The notes: a model not told the origin generated them from the sequence alone. DNA of 64,000 nucleotides from Shinisaurus crocodilurus (GCA_021292165.1 CM037877.1:304672063-304736062), one strand, 5' to 3'. Numbered from the stretch's first letter, positions 13,171 to 27,290 are shown. A program made the numbers and translations.

Positions 13171-14484
13171 ATTAAAGCAAAAAATAATATTAATAATAAT
13201 ATAATAATTATAATAATAATAATAATTTAAAAATTGTACATGCAGTGGATATAACAGCACATGTTCCAGCTACCTATAGATAAAACAACTTTATCGGGTC
13301 AGCAAATCTAAGTTTGTTGTTCAACATCATCTCTTCATCCATTTTTACTCATTTGCTGGATGCCAGGGTTCCACCCAGAATGTTCTGATATTCTGGGCCT
13401 CAACCGGGTGTCTTGTAACCACACTTCCCTTTCCCACTGCACCATGGTCCAAAATGTGTGATTCCTGCCCACCCTACAGATCTCCCCTTTCATAGCAACG
13501 GTTAACCCTGCGGGAAGAAATGGTTCATGGTATTCTTTTCCGGCTTCGCACAGGAGAGGACGTAGCCATGAATCGAGCAGTCATCTCTGACAGGCCGTTC
13601 TTTAAAATCCTAGGATGTAGCATACCAGAAAGTGCAAGATACTTCAGTATTAATGCTAGAGTATTAGGCACTAGCCAGGGCCACAATTAGCACACAGTCG
13701 TTTTGAGCATGTTTAATTGCGCACAGGGGTAGCAAAGGCACCGGTTTCCAGTCACTGCCTGTGGAAACGGAAGGTTTCGTGCACATCTTGCGCAAGTGCC
13801 AAGCTTTCCTTTTTCGTAGCTGACAACGGGAACCCATGCGCTCCCCATCCTTTGGTAATACAGACATGGTTTCCATTTGTTAAGAGCCTTCAAAAACAGT
13901 AAAAGCTTTTATTCTTAGGTACCTGGAAAAATTGAGTGAATACTCAGGGCACAATCTGTTCATCTGCTGCATCTTCCTCCCCTCTCCCCGCGCCTCGTTC
14001 TGCCACAACACCCCCATTCCCTTTGGCAGAGAGCTGCATTTGCAGGAGGGCCGCCTAGGCCCTGATGACATGCATAGGGACCAACTGGATCAGCCCCAGA
14101 GATATCAAGGGATACCAAGGTACTCCAGAACCCTTGAGTATCAATACTCCAGTCACTACATATAGAGTTAACACTGCTATTGCGCCCCACAAATACATGG
14201 GGAATTCAGCCATGTAACCAAATTGGAGCATTGGTACGCTCACATTTTGTTTAAAAGAACATACTGAGCGTTATTTACAATATTTAACAAATATACCAAT
14301 GCTACATAGCAGCGTGGTATGATTAAGCAATGTCGTAACAACCTGGAATTTGGTTAATTGATACCCCCCACACACCAAGCCATCAGAAATGCAGGAGCAT
14401 CAGTGCTATATTTTCAAAAACTCTTGATATTCATATGCTAAGAGACTAGAAAATGGAGCTTATGGCATCCAATCATATCAGGGA

Positions 14485-14520
<36 letters not shown>
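14485..14520. repeat. (AC)n microsatellite
   Basis: About 18 AC units. A 14-bp poly-G run follows at about 14737-14750. Confidence 0.95.
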
Positions 14521-14523
<3 letters not shown>

Positions 14524-14999
14524 AAATGACATTCTGAATTACTGCTAGGTTGCGTTTGTGATATGCCATATTACCGTTATTCCAGCATTTGCGCATAGGA
14601 CCGAATTAGTAATTTGATTTCATGCCTATTTGGCAATACAAAATCAAAACAAACTGTGCTCCTGTCGCCTTCAAATTAGGGCCAAACTTGATGCGATGTT
14701 AGTGCATGATTTTTAAAAATAAATAACCAGGACCGGGGGGGGGGGGGGGGATTGAGCTGGATCAGGACCAGTGGGGGAGTGGGGATTTAACCATTTGCCC
14801 CCACTGCTGCCCCAATCAAAATCAAGGGCCAATGGCAGCTCTCCTCCCATTGCGAATAGCAGGTTGTGGGGGTGGGACCATGGCGGGGGCAAAGGGTTAA
14901 AGGCCAGCCCCCACACCATGGTCATGATCCAGCTCAGCCTCCCCGCATTAGGTATTTAAAGTTCATGCACGCCAGGGCTAACCATGTAACTAGTGCTGT

Positions 15000-15430
15000 T
15001 TTTATTTTTATTTTTTATTTTATTATATTTGTTAATCGCCCACCTGGCCGCCCACCTGGCCGCCCACCTGGCCACCCTGGGCGATGTACAATTAAAGCAA
15101 TACAATAAAACATGAGAATTAAAACAGTATTAAAAATTATTTTAAAATCTTAGCCCACCCCATATTCCCGCCTGAAATACAATGTTTTTAATGCGCAGCA
15201 GAAGCTCATCATGGAGGGGGCATGGCGAAGGTCACTAGGGAGGGAGTTCCATAACTTGGGGGCCGCCACAGAGAAGGCCCTCTTCCTAGTCCCCACCAGC
15301 CTGGCTGCTCTGGCTGATGGGATAAGGAGAAGGCCGTCCGTGGCAGACCTTGTTGAGCGGCCTACTTGATGTTGCTGGAGGCGCTCCTTGAGATAAACTG
15401 GGCCGGAGCCGTGTAGGGTTTTAAACATTG
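15000..15430 (-). repeat. L2/CR1-type LINE 3' end
   Basis: The minus strand at 15150-15428 encodes GTRKRAFSVAAPKLWNSLPS, the conserved C-terminal signature of L2/CR1-clade ORF2. The 3' end follows with CCACCTGGCCGCCCACCTGG repeats and an A/T-rich tail. The frame is 92 codons, 5' truncated and without a domain start: a dead fragment. Confidence 0.8.
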
Positions 15431-17929
15431 TATTTCAAAACCAACACCTTGAATTCAGCTTGGCAAGCAACTGGTAGCCAGTGCAGCTCCTTAAGCACTG
15501 ACGTGATGTGATCATGCCGGCGGCTGCCCTTAATCAGGCGAGTCTAGTTTGGCCCTTACAGGAACAAAAGAACTAGCTCAGGGCTGTGGTTCTTGTTCAG
15601 AAGTATCACAAAGTACTTTTGGAATGCAGGTAGGAAGGGTAATCTCATGTCTTGAATTTTTCTCCATGTTTTAAAAAAACAGAAACAAACAAACAAAAAC
15701 CCTGCACATGGAAAGCTAGTGTATAAGTTCTAGCGGAACCTATCCTAATCCTGACTACTTCTCCTAGGAGGCCCCTGTGACATATGGCACTTCTGAACAT
15801 GTAGGAACTTCGGAACACTTCTAAACTCTTAAACGATCTAGAATGAGAAACACACGATGCCAGTTTTGGTGTTCCACTGCCAAGAATCAGCCATAAGGAA
15901 AGGAGCACTAATAGTGTTAGAAAACTTATTCATGTTCTGATAACATTCCAGTATTCTAGACTTGATGGAAGAAGATGGTCGGGGTTTCTTCCCTGTCATT
16001 CAACATTATTATTTTTTTTTTTTAAGGAGAGAAACTGCTGCTACATCAGTTGTATTCACAGCAAAATAGAATGACCACAAACATACTGAAGTTATACTAA
16101 AGTTATCAGCTGATGCTACAGTAGTCTAGACATGCAGGGCTATTTGTTCTCTTGTAGACTGACCGCCTAAATGCATCCACTAGAATGGGCTACATCATGT
16201 GTTCTGGCAACCACTTGCTTGGAGGCATTAGGAACTATTCCTGGAAGCTGTAGGTGTAAGAAGATTTTTTTCCCCTAGTGGCTCTTAAGGGCATTAAGCG
16301 TTACCATCACCCCCGCTTGCAGCCCAGTTAGTACAGTCCATGAAGTGCGTTGCCAAACTTCATTCTACTGGAAGTATAAATTGGTTCTTATTTTCCAGAA
16401 TGTATCCTTAGGATCACAGCCTTAAAATCTGTTTTGGTTATTTTCCTCCTCTCCCCGCCCCCTCTGCCCCCAAGTTGCCATGGCCTAGTGATCATCTTTA
16501 ATGCATGGCAGGGTCATTATATCCACAGAGCAGCTGTTCCATGCGAGAAACCTGCTATGGGATCTCGCTGCCTGTGGGAAATGAGTGGCGATCCCTTGCT
16601 CTGCCTTCCATGCATGGAAACAAACACAGGATCCTACTGCAGGCTAGGAGGAAGGAATCCTCGTAGGATCTGGAAGTCTATTTTTGCATGCACAAAAGGT
16701 TGCTCAGGCAGAAAGAGACCCAAAGCCCATTCACATTGGAATGCAAGCGCAAATGTATATCCCTGTCAAAGCACCTACTCATGTACAGTGCATGGGTATC
16801 TCTCCACTGAATTAGTGCCTGCAAATAAAGAGCCAGCACTAAGGTAGTGATCACCAGAAAAATGTACACTGGCCATACTACAGTGTTATTACCCACTCCT
16901 AACAAAAACAATCAAATATTCTTATCCAAAGTGGCCTCTGTGTGTAAAGACACTCACCCTTGAGAAAGAGTCCTCCATCCCTAGATTATTGTAGAGGAAT
17001 GATGCTGTACCCTTAGGGAACAAAAAGATGTCATCAAAAGAAACAAGACTCTGACCCTTGCCAAATATACTGCAGTATTCGAGAGCAAGACCTCCTCCCA
17101 CTTACCAAAGGTACTGCAGCATTTGAGAGTAATATAATACTGTGCCACCTTGTAAAGTTTAGTGCAATAGCTTATGCCCTTTCAAGAAACTAAAAGAAGT
17201 TACGCAATTGTGCCAGCAACTGTAGCACCCTAACTATGCACCCTTTTCAAAGTACTTTAGGTTGATGCTAGCTCCTTCAGATGGCATTTCTATAAAGAAC
17301 AGAGCACTTGTTACTAGATTGTCTAATGAAGACTAGAACATTTGCCACTTCTGGATGTGCATTTGCATGTCTGAAATTATCTGGAATGAGTACTAGTACT
17401 CTTAATGCAATAGACCCAAGGTCACCAGCGACCCAGTTATTTCATGATACTATGAGTGGATGTATTGTAGGGTCATCATTCTGAAATATATAATATATAG
17501 CATTTTTTAAAAATAATAATACGAGTAGCTGGGAAATAGTTTAACCCTAAATATTCCATTTCTTTACAATCGTTTAAAGCAGTGTTTTCCAAAGTTCTAG
17601 AGGCACACTTCACTCTTACTCTTATACGCTCATAGAGTGTGTAAGAGTTAAGGGGCACCCACACTCAGAGGAGCACACCCCTTGTGTTTTGCATGAGTCA
17701 CTGTTTGGGACATGCCTCCTCTGAGGGCAGGTAATTCTATGAAAACTCTGTGTTGGGAGGCATTGCATGATACAAATACTCCCAATGTGCTAGTAATGAC
17801 CCACTCCTAGTGGATGGTTGTTTGGACAGAGGCAAGTCCAAAATAGCGAAGCATGCAAAACTACATTGGACAGCCTCCTTTATTGACTGGGCGATTTGGG
17901 CTCACAGAAGCATCTAATCATTTAGTTAA

Positions 17930-18058
17930 GGCGCAATCCTATGTATGTTTAGAGAGAGAAAAAGTCCTACAACTCCCAGCATTCCCCAGCCAGCATAGCT
18001 GGGAATGCTGGGAGTTGTAGGACGTTTTCCTTCTCTAAGCATGCATAGGACTGTGCCC
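17930..18058. mobile_element. TTAA-flanked palindromic MITE (piggyBac-like), copy 2
   Basis: 129 bp with intact TTAA on both sides (17926-17929 and 18059-18062). The arms are about 60 bp: GGCGCAATCCTATGTATGTT and inverted CATGCATAGGACTGTGCCC. Each arm carries CCTACAACTCCCAGCATTCC, nearly the motif in the hAT-type family A, although the ends and target site differ. Confidence 0.8.
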
Positions 18059-18059
18059 T

Positions 18060-21000
18060 TAATTTCTTTCTTCTGGCACATTAGTGTGCTCTGGGACACA
18101 GTTTAGAATTACTGGTGAGTTGAGGCGTTCCTCAGGATCGATGAAAAACATTAACCAGCTAGCTCCATGAGGACCCACTCTTCATTGGAAGAGTATTTCG
18201 CCTTCCACGGCCACAGTGCGAGGCGAAGTGGGCTCTGCATTTGATGTGGTCTGCTCTTCCCAGAATGCCCTTGATGGTGAGGCACAGAGGTCAGGGAAAA
18301 CTGCGGTCTCGTAGGGACTCCCTCTGCCAACTTTTGGTTGACCACACCTATCAGTGAGCACCTCATGACTTTGCACTTCCTGTAGACAGTGATGGCATTG
18401 GCTGCGCGCACTTTTTAATACATCTCCCAAGCATTTCCTGCTGGTACTTGGGGCCTCTAATTGGACTGAAGAGAGATATGTGCCCATCTGCCCCCAAAGG
18501 TTCCAGTTTTCAATGTCTGAGGCTTCAACACACTTTGAATATGGAGAAGTCAAAGAGACTTTTGAGTAAGAAACCAGAGCTGATGATGACACAGTGGGGA
18601 AGACCTTCAGAGAATTGTCCAGCACTCTTGGTTGTGGAAGGCCATGCTTAGTAAGAAGTGTCTGCAGGCCAGTAAGAGGAAAGAATACCGGAAGAGTGAT
18701 GGCCCCATTATGCCATCCAATTAGGCCCCACCCACCCCACCCCAACACCCGTCCTTGAAAGGTCACGCCTGCAAATCTGTTCCCCAGGCTTCACATTTTC
18801 CAGTGTCATAAACAAAACACCCCCCGGGGTGGGGCATGGCAATTTCCTCTACCCCCAGACTCTCATTCCCCTTACCCATTTACACATCTGCTATTTCTTC
18901 TGTCACCTTTGATTCTGATTTTATGAAATCTGTGTGTGTGTTTGTGTGTGTGTGTATACATATACACATATCTGTATCGAGATATGTTGTACATATGTTC
19001 AGTGTGGAATTCTTCTGTACTGATATAGACGTGAACTGGTGGGGATATAGGTATACGTATATAAACACACAGGTTGTGTATACTTCAGACAGTCTGCGAT
19101 GTATGTGTGCATGTGCGTGAGTGCGTGCGTTTCTGTGTATGTTCCTGGTTTTGCGCATGCGTGTACTGACAGTCCTTTGCCCACTTACTCCAGACTGAGA
19201 GCCATTCACTTTAGCAGGAATTTCAACAGGATTGCTGCAGGGTAAAGGGGTTTTGAGACCTCGTTGTAGCTCATTGGTGTATATATGTCATCCTTGCTGT
19301 CACACATTATAGGAAGATTCTGTGGGCAACTTTTAAAAAGCCACAAAAATAGTTTATATGAACCATTCTTATCCTATATGGTGATTCTCATTTGTGCCAC
19401 ATTTTCTTTCAGGGTTTCCCCACAATCATTCAACCTGGATTAGTTAAGGCCATAAAAGGCCACACAATTAAAGCAGTTAAAACAGAGCAAACAAGTGCCT
19501 TTCAAAAGAGTGTTTAAAGGCTGGAGAGTTTAAAAGCTACATTTGCAATTGGCAACTAAAACTATTGTTATTGAATTGGAAATAAGACACACAGAGATGT
19601 AGGTTGTGAGAACCTTCCTATAAATGTGTTATAAGGGAAAGGTGGAGAAAAACCTCTCCCTTTCTATGATGTGAGAACCATCCTGATTATGTGAATCATT
19701 GGGTGGTTAGAAAATGCTGAAATTTCACTAATACATCCTAAGACATCTGGGAAACCATGTGTCATGCAATAATAATTATCTAATCTTCTAACAATTGTGG
19801 TGGAAACAGAATTTGGTGGGTGGCATATACGGTAATCTGGGTTACTTCATCAAGAATCAAGAAATGGATTCTCACCACCATTTTTTTTTTAATGTGGCAA
19901 TTTGTTATTTTGTCATTTGAAGTGTCTGTCACATGGCCATCTGCAACAGCATTTCCAAAGCATTTTAACTGAAGGAGGGGCAGTGGCGCGTTTGTCATCA
20001 CTTGGGTAGTTCCTCTCAAAGAAAAGCCATCTTAAGAAGGCCTCCTTAGAATCCAAGCACCTCTTTGAGGGATATGTTTGTTGAGAGCTGAGCTTCACCA
20101 TCTGCAGAGTCATGTGACGTATCTGGTGCTGGACTGTACCACTTCAGACTGTGGATCTGAACATTTGAAGCATCACCCATATTTTAGAAATTCCAGCCAA
20201 ATGAAAACGCATTCAAACAGTCAATCCTCCACCTGTAGCCTGAAGTGGTACCATATTCCAGCCACAGATATCTCTCAGAAATCTGCTGATCGCAAAGCTT
20301 GGTTCTCGGAATGCTCACACTATGATACATGATACTCATGTGAATTCTCAGGGGGCCCTGTGGAAATGGAAGTGGAGTACAGAGTGTGGCAAATGTCTGT
20401 TATGTGTTGTTGGCATGAAGATAAGTGTGCCTTCATGCGTACGTGATACTGTTGATGCCTGTGTCTAGCTTTTAATGTGCCTAAATATTATGTGCTATAT
20501 CTGTCTATCGATCTATGTATGTATTTGTATGCGTGTGTGTATGCAACATTGGTTCTCAAAGTGTGGGGCAGGATGACCAAGGGAGGTGCAAAGGGTTGCT
20601 GGGGAGGAAGGATGGGATCCCCTCTGTGATTCCTTCCACTCTGTCTCTTGATTGGGCCAGGAGGCCAGAGGGCCCACCCACATCTCCCCCAACCTGTGCA
20701 AAGCCACAGGTCATGTGTCCTGTCCCATGGAGTTATTGCCAATAATGAGGATCATCATGGCACCTTCAAATTTCCCTCAGCTTTTCATCCTCTGAGGACA
20801 AGTTTGGCTTTTTTATGGCTATCTTTGGCAAATGTGTCTTTGTTTACCTGGCTTAATGTAGCTAACTGGCAGTTTGAGAACCACTCTCTGGTAGAGATAG
20901 ATATACCTCTATCTATTTTATATCCTGCAGAGATGAAGATAAAATTTATTCATATACTGGTATAGGCAATGTGTTTGCTATGCAATGGGTTTCTAGCATG

Positions 21001-21277
21001 TACATTTATAGTTGGCCTGCCCCACCGTCCCCCGTCCAATTCTGAGGTGTGGCCATTAGAAACTGACTGCCATAGTCATAATTCCAAAGGTGGTTCAGAT
21101 ATAGCAAATAAAACACAGTCTGAATCATCACGTTGGGATATGTATAATCCATTGCACATTTAGTTGCTAAACTATATCAGTATATCAATGTGTGTGTAAA
21201 AAGTGTGCAAACTGAACACGTGGGTGAGATTTACTGGTGTGGGTGTGCCACTCATCTTTATGCGTATATGTGTGTGT

Positions 21278-21321
<44 letters not shown>

Positions 21322-23365
21322 TATATAAATTCACACACTTGGACACAATTCAACTCAAACACACACACACATTGAAAATGTGAACAGAACTGTAATTACC
21401 CCTCAACCAAGCCAAATGTTTCCATTAAATATCTTGGGTTCGTATATTAGGGACTGACCCCAAATTATGTGTGGGATGCATGATGGGAGATGTGGTGCAA
21501 AGGGGTTCAAGTCAATCTGTCCATTCACCATGGGGTGCTATTCCCCCCCCATTCTTTAAAGACTCATCTTAAGTTTAGGGATATCTTGGTTTGGGGGTAA
21601 ATGCAGTGTATTCTCCAGAGTATTTTCATACAGCATTGTGTTTTCTCTGTGTACGTACGTACATACTTTTCTTATTTTCTCTTTATAAAGCCTTCATCCC
21701 GTCATCTCTACATAAGAGATCAAACTCCAGAAAAGAAAGAACAAAGAAAACTTAGATTTTTTGATCTTTTTTACAAAACATATCCGATATAACACACAAA
21801 CCAACAAAAACAACTGTTTTAAAAAAAAAAAAAAAGATACAACAACGCAAAGATAAAAGACAAATCCTATGAACGTGTCGAAATCCCCTTGACTTTCCAT
21901 TTTGGGTATTGATCTGTGTATTGTTTCAATGTAGGCGGTTTATTGTAGTCTGTGGCGTATTTGCTAAGAAACAACAACGTAAGAAAACTTCCTTTTAAAA
22001 AAATCATTCTTTTTCCCCCCCCCATTGACATATCCTTTTCCCTTACTATTTTATTCCCCTCCAGTTTCTTACTGAACTTCGTGGTATTAAAAAACAACAA
22101 AAGAGGGGAGACAAACTCTTACATATCTATTTTCCATTTCACTAGTCAACCCATTTTGCAAACAAACAAAAGAGCGGGGGAGGGGATGGTTTTACCAAAT
22201 GAGCTCGCTTTCTCTTTCCCTCTCCCTCACTACCCCATAATAATCATGCTGCAACTTACAATCCTTTTTATGAGACAAACATTTCACCTCTCTCATTTCT
22301 TTGTTGCGTTTGATTTTGGATCGAGGGAGTTCATCTGACTGCTGCCCGTCAGGAGCCCGTCCAAAGATTCATGCGCACTTTGATGCGCGTGTGGATCTCT
22401 CGCATACACTTCCCCGTTCGTGTCAGCGCAGGAGCCCACTTCCATGCGCACAAAGGAATGTGCGTTCAGATTGCACATGCTGAAATGAATGGGGAAGTTC
22501 ATGTGGATGAAAGGGCTCCATACGTGAATACACATTTGTAAAAAAACAAAAACAAAAAACCCCAGATGGAGGTGATTGGATTTTGTTTTCTTTAAATGCT
22601 AGATGTTTGGCTTACTGGGTTCCATTAATCTGGTCCAGCCCCATCCAAGTCACAACCTGGGCACAGGTTGAACAATTCATGAAACGGGGGCAGGAGAGGG
22701 CGTCCACAGCACCATAGGCGCATACTTGTGTTGATTTCAGTGGGAGAGTATTAAGCGCATGCTTAACCCTCCTCCTGAGACCACTGAGACATAACAGTGC
22801 TTCACTCTGGCCAGGTTGCACCACCGATAAGTACATTCTTTGGGGAGCACTCACACACCCTCTGCACTGCTCCCTGCCATATTATGCACATCAAGACACC
22901 CCATTCCTAATCCCTTTGCCTGTTCCTTTAGGGATTATCCACATTAACCTTTAGGGGAGCAGGATATTTTATCAAAAGCGCTGTGATTCGGTGAACATAA
23001 ATGTTCCGATAATGGCGCCATCTGATGATCTGACATCAGGTTGCTGTTTTTCCCCTAAGCTCAAAACTCCTAGTGAGGTATGTGTCAAAAGGCACAAACA
23101 AAATTCCCTTGCAAAAAAAAAAAACCCCTATGGCCTTGCAAAAATGTCATCATCCAGAAATATGCACATGGGTCACCCTCACTCCTTGATGGTCTTTTTA
23201 AAACATAAGCCGCCCTGATGCCCTCTCAAGCCAGACCTGATTCAGTCTTCCCCTGGGGACAACCTTCTCCCAACCAGCCTCGTGGGCCAAGATAGATGAC
23301 ATCCTGGAGGGAAAGGATGTGCAGGAGGAGGATTGACACAGAAAACCTGGGCAGGCAGTGGGAAG
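18060..23365. other. Non-coding stretch with simple repeats
   Basis: No gene seen. It contains GT/TA-rich runs (18925-18965, 20470-20545, 21265-21314), a poly-A run near 21821 and pyrimidine-rich UTR-like sequence at 21600-22340. Open frames here are short and lack recognisable domains. Confidence 0.6.
21280..21314. repeat. (TA)n microsatellite
   Basis: About 17 uninterrupted AT units after a TGTG run. Confidence 0.95.
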
Positions 23366-23369
23366 CATA

Positions 23370-23611
23370 TAGGCAGTCCCCGGGTTACAGACATCCCGAC
23401 TTACGGACAACTCATACTTAAGAACAGACTGCCGTATATGTAAACATCTGAGTTAAATACAAAGGTTCGTACTTACGCACGAACGCACTATACTTTGCGA
23501 CACTTTGCAACACTCTGAAAACATTGCGCGGCTTCTGTTCCGACTCACATACACATTCGACTTAAAGACAGACTTACGAACGGATCTCGTTCGTAACCTG
23601 GGGAATGCCTG
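23370..23611. mobile_element. Tigger/mariner-like MITE
   Basis: 242 bp. The left end (T)AGGCAGTCCCCGGGTTACAG and the inverted right end TCGTAACCTGGGGAATGCCT match, with TA on both sides. TA target sites and this terminal sequence style fit non-autonomous pogo/Tigger elements. A similar-sized element is at 34410. Confidence 0.7.
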
Positions 23612-23666
23612 TACAGACGAGGCCTGCAATGTTTCATCAATTTAAAATATTTTGATTGACTAAAAC

Positions 23667-23804
23667 AGTGTTCTCCAACCTTGGGTCCCCAGATGTTTTT
23701 GGCCTACAACTCTCATCACTGACCATTGGCCATGCTGGTTGGGGTTGATGGGCATCATAGTCCAAAACATCTGCAGGGCACCAGGTTGTGGAAGGCTGGT
23801 ATAC
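23667..23804. mobile_element. Family A left end joined to another foldback MITE
   Basis: The left half is family A (CAGTGTTCTCCAACCTTGGG). The right half reads CATCTGCAGGGCACCAGGTT and belongs to the related ATCATCCCTGACCATTGGCC family. It may be an older ancestor or a recombinant. Confidence 0.55.
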
Positions 23805-24175
23805 ACACTTACCTGAGAGGAAGTCCATTTAACTCATTTGGAGTTATTTCTGAGTAGGCACGTTTAGGATTGTGCTGTTCTTTAATAGACCAAAAGGCAT
23901 ATGATTCATTCAACTAAGATTTATTTAATTAGGTGACAGCCCTAATATAAATATAGCAGGAGGTGACATCCTAAAATAAATGCACCAATATTGCTTTCTA
24001 CCCTTAGAAATAATTTGGGACTAGAATATGGGGAACCCAGGTCAAAGAACATCAATCCAAGTCAGAGATTGTCCCCAAATTCCAACTGTGATAGGAATAT
24101 ATTTTTCTAACAAGCTTCTGATTTGGGGGGGGGGGGTCAGGGGTGGAAGATAAATTACTCATGAACTTTGTAACT

Positions 24176-24575
24176 GGGTTGAATCCAGACTTAGTCATAC
24201 TTAGAGTAGACCCATTAAAATCAATGGGACTTCACTTTATTTATTTATTATATTTATACCCTGCCTTTTTTCCTTCAAGGAACCCAAGGCGGCTTACATA
24301 ATCCTCCTTTCCATTTTATCCTCACAACAACCCTGTGAGGTAGGTTAGGCTGAGAGTCAGTGATTGGCCCAAAGTCACCCAGTGAGTTTCATGGCTGAGC
24401 GGGGACTAGAACCTGGATCTCCAGAGGCCCAGTCCAACACTCTCACCACTACGCCACACTGGCTCTCTCACCACTACGCCACACTGGCTCTCGTGACATT
24501 AATCGTAACTACCTTAAGTCCCACTGATTTCAGTGGGTCTACTCTAAGTATAACTTAAGTCTGGATCCACCCCAT
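24176..24575. mobile_element. Foldback MITE interrupted by a SINE
   Basis: The left arm 24178-24233 (GAATCCAGACTTAGTCATAC ... ATCAATGGGACTT) is matched in inverse by about 24515-24572 (AAGTCCCACTGATTTCAGTG ... AAGTCTGGATCC). The SINE at 24235-24492 sits between the arms, so it inserted later. Confidence 0.7.
24235..24492 (-). repeat. Sauria-type tRNA SINE with duplicated head
   Basis: The minus strand reads the tRNA-like head GCCAGTGTGGCGTAGTGGTG, then CTCACTGGGTGACTTTGGGC, CAGGGTTGTTGTGAGGATAA and a (TAAA)n tail. The first 25 bp of the head are tandemly duplicated (24441-24465 and 24466-24490). This family is typical of squamates. Confidence 0.85.
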
Positions 24576-24992
24576 AATCCCCAGTTGGAAACTATGGGCA
24601 GAATCCAATGGGGTGCTTATGCCCCTGCTGATTCTTTTCCGCCCTGCTGATTCCCTTCTGCAAGTGGTGGGTCCCACGGATCGCATTGTGCAATGCGATC
24701 CATGGGGCCCACCGATCATGCAAGGGAGATCTAGCGCTTCCTACGGGAAGCCCCGAAACAAGTGGAAATGCTCGTTTCTGAAAGGAGGCAGGTTGGCGGA
24801 GCTCCCTTACACGAGGTTGCCCCAGAAGCACTAAATTGCTGTTGTGCAAGTGGTGGGGGCCACTTTTGCACAACACAATCGGCGGGGTGGAAGAAAATCA
24901 GCAGGGGTGTAAACCACCACCCCCTGTTGGATTCTGCCCATAGCAGATTTATTTAGTGCTTTTGCTGGTGGCTAAGAAAATATTCATTCCTG

Positions 24993-25003
24993 CCTCCATA
25001 TAC

Positions 25004-25041
<38 letters not shown>

Positions 25042-25042
25042 T
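24993..25042. repeat. (TA)n(CA)n microsatellite
   Basis: Compound TA then CA run, followed by a (GA)n run at about 25098-25121. Confidence 0.9.
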
Positions 25043-26045
25043 CTATTTTTTTCCTCCTCACATCTGAGAGAACTCCCTCGGTCCAAAGAAAGGGGGGATT
25101 AAAAAAGAGAGAGAGAGAGAGATTATATCCATCTACCTATTTAAACGATGGTTCTTTCTTCCCCGCCCCTCACACGTGGTGCTTTCAATGACCAGGAGGG
25201 CTGTGTGAGCCTTGATTGCGCAGAGATTTACGCAGAAACGTTTAACTTGAAGTGGAAAGCCGAGCTCCAGAAATCTGCAGGGGCCCTTTGCAAAAGTGCT
25301 CAGCAGGATTTGGCCCTGTTTAGAGAAATGCTCTGGCACACACCTTGTTTACATGGATGGGAGCCGCGCGCAAGTACTATCCGCGTAGCTGCCCTTCATT
25401 TTGACAGGGCACACACCAGCCAAGCTACCTGTGGGTCGCACATGGATTCCCCCCGCTGCTCTTCAGTCATATTGAACAACACTTGTAGTCTACAGTTGCT
25501 GTCATCCCACATGCACCATTTCCTAGCTAGAAAGGAAGGTCTTAATACAAATTTGATTATTTCTTTGCACACACACACACCCAAGCCATTTATTTATTTC
25601 TATACCACCCAATAGCTGAAGATCTTCTGGGTGGTTCACAATGAGTCCTTGTTGTGAATCACCACGTGGGTCTTTATGGAAATCTCCCACTATGAGCCGG
25701 GAAAAGGAAGGGTTGTCTCAACTTCCAAACTTCTTCACATGATTGGGGTTTTTTTTGGGGGGGGGGGGGGGAACAAAAAAACAGATAATGACCGCAGCAT
25801 AAAAATGTCGTCTTAGAATCAATAGCACATGGATCGGATACTCCCTAATAGCCCAGTGCTTATTGCCTCCTCTAATTCACAAACCTGTCAGGGATACTGT
25901 CACGTATGTTGCCCTGTTTATCTGGATATTTTCGCTTGCCCTGTCTTCTGTATACAAGACTTCTGTTCCTTCTTTATGTTTTGCTTTGAACACATTTACA
26001 TTATGATCTTCAGCTGGTTTCAAACATGGTTAACGGTCATGCCTT

Positions 26046-26092
26046 CCATGCAAAGCACCCTGGGAATTGTAGTTTGATGAGGGTGCTGAGAG
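26046..26092 (-). promoter_or_regulatory. ZNF143-like motif in a repeat fragment
   Basis: The minus strand reads CAAACTACAATTCCCAGGGT, close to the ZNF143/Staf consensus ACTACAATTCCCAGAATGC. The same fragment recurs at 36156-36210, so it belongs to a dispersed repeat. Confidence 0.5.
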
Positions 26093-26107
26093 AATGATCT
26101 ATTAGAT

Positions 26108-26228
26108 CAGTGTTCTCCAACCTTGGGTCCCCAGATGTTTTTGGCCTACAACTCCCAGCTATGCTGGCTGGGGCATGCTGGGAGTTGTAGGCCAAAAACA
26201 TCTGGGGACCCAAGGTTGGAGAACACTG
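26108..26228. mobile_element. Palindromic hAT-type MITE (family A), copy 5
   Basis: 121 bp. The left arm lost 14 bp next to the loop. The 8-bp flanks are TATTAGAT (26100-26107) and TATTGGAG (26229-26236), 6 of 8 matching. Confidence 0.85.
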
Positions 26229-27290
26229 TATTGGAGATTTCTAGTCCCTTTGTAGGATTACAGTTTGCAGGAGTTGTAGTTGGGAGGCATGGCTAGTCGT
26301 TTGAAACTGGCTTACATGTGCAGTGTATACCTGGCCTTAGATACATGGCCGAGAGTGACTGGTAGGATTCGCCCTCTCTGAATGAATTAATTTATTACCG
26401 TTTACCATTGCTGCCCATTAAGAATAAGGGGGAGAGGGCAGTTTTGCCTCTCCTGTGTTTTCAAACAGGGTTGAACTCTCCTGTCAAAAGTCAGCATTTT
26501 TTGCAAGAAGCAAAAAGAGCACATATGCTCACTCCTCAAATACGTTCAAAAATAGAGACGTGACACGATCATGGGATTTTTGGAGATGAAGTCATGTACT
26601 CCAGTCTGTGCGCAGGAACCACATGCATGCGCACACAGATGGAGCAGTGCATCTCAGAGCCCCTGCATCCACAGCAGACTGCTGGATCTGGAAACCGGTT
26701 AGGTTGGCACGTTGCGGAATTGAGAGGTCAGCATTGAAGTAAATCCAAGTTAGGCTGGCGTGTGAATCTTGGCAGAATTTAGGGCCCAAATTTGTTAAAG
26801 GAAACATTTCCCCATCTCACCCCCTTATTTTCCTCCTCCTCTCTTCTTCAAGAATATTTTTTTTTCTCCACTCTTTAGTTCCTTCCCCACCTCCGTGTGT
26901 AAATACCAGCTGCTGTGCGTGAAGGGTGATTTCCCTCCCTCCTCCTCCTCCCACCCACCCCCTGTTTTTTCGTGGAAAAAGTTGCGTTTGTTTTGTTCTG
27001 AATGCGCTTTACTGGCTGACTTCGGAGGGCCTGAGTGTTTTTCTGGGGAAGTTTCTTTCTGGATTTCTTTCTGAATTTGTTTGTGTGGCTCTTTATTACT
27101 TTTTTTCTTTAAAAAAAAAAAAGAAACCCAGTCCTTTTCATTTAAAAGATAACAATAATGACAATTTGTTTCCGTTTGTTTGTTTTCTTTCAATGTCTGT
27201 CCGAATGTGCTTAGTTAAAGCCAGTGACTAAATGCTAAACCTTTCCAAATGCTCGATGGCTTGCACGCTCTCGCCAACGGAAGTTGGTCT

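Noticed and set aside
15150..15428. 92-codon minus-strand frame with a clear protein signature
   Set aside because: It is the C-terminal piece of an L2/CR1 LINE ORF2, truncated, and not a host gene.
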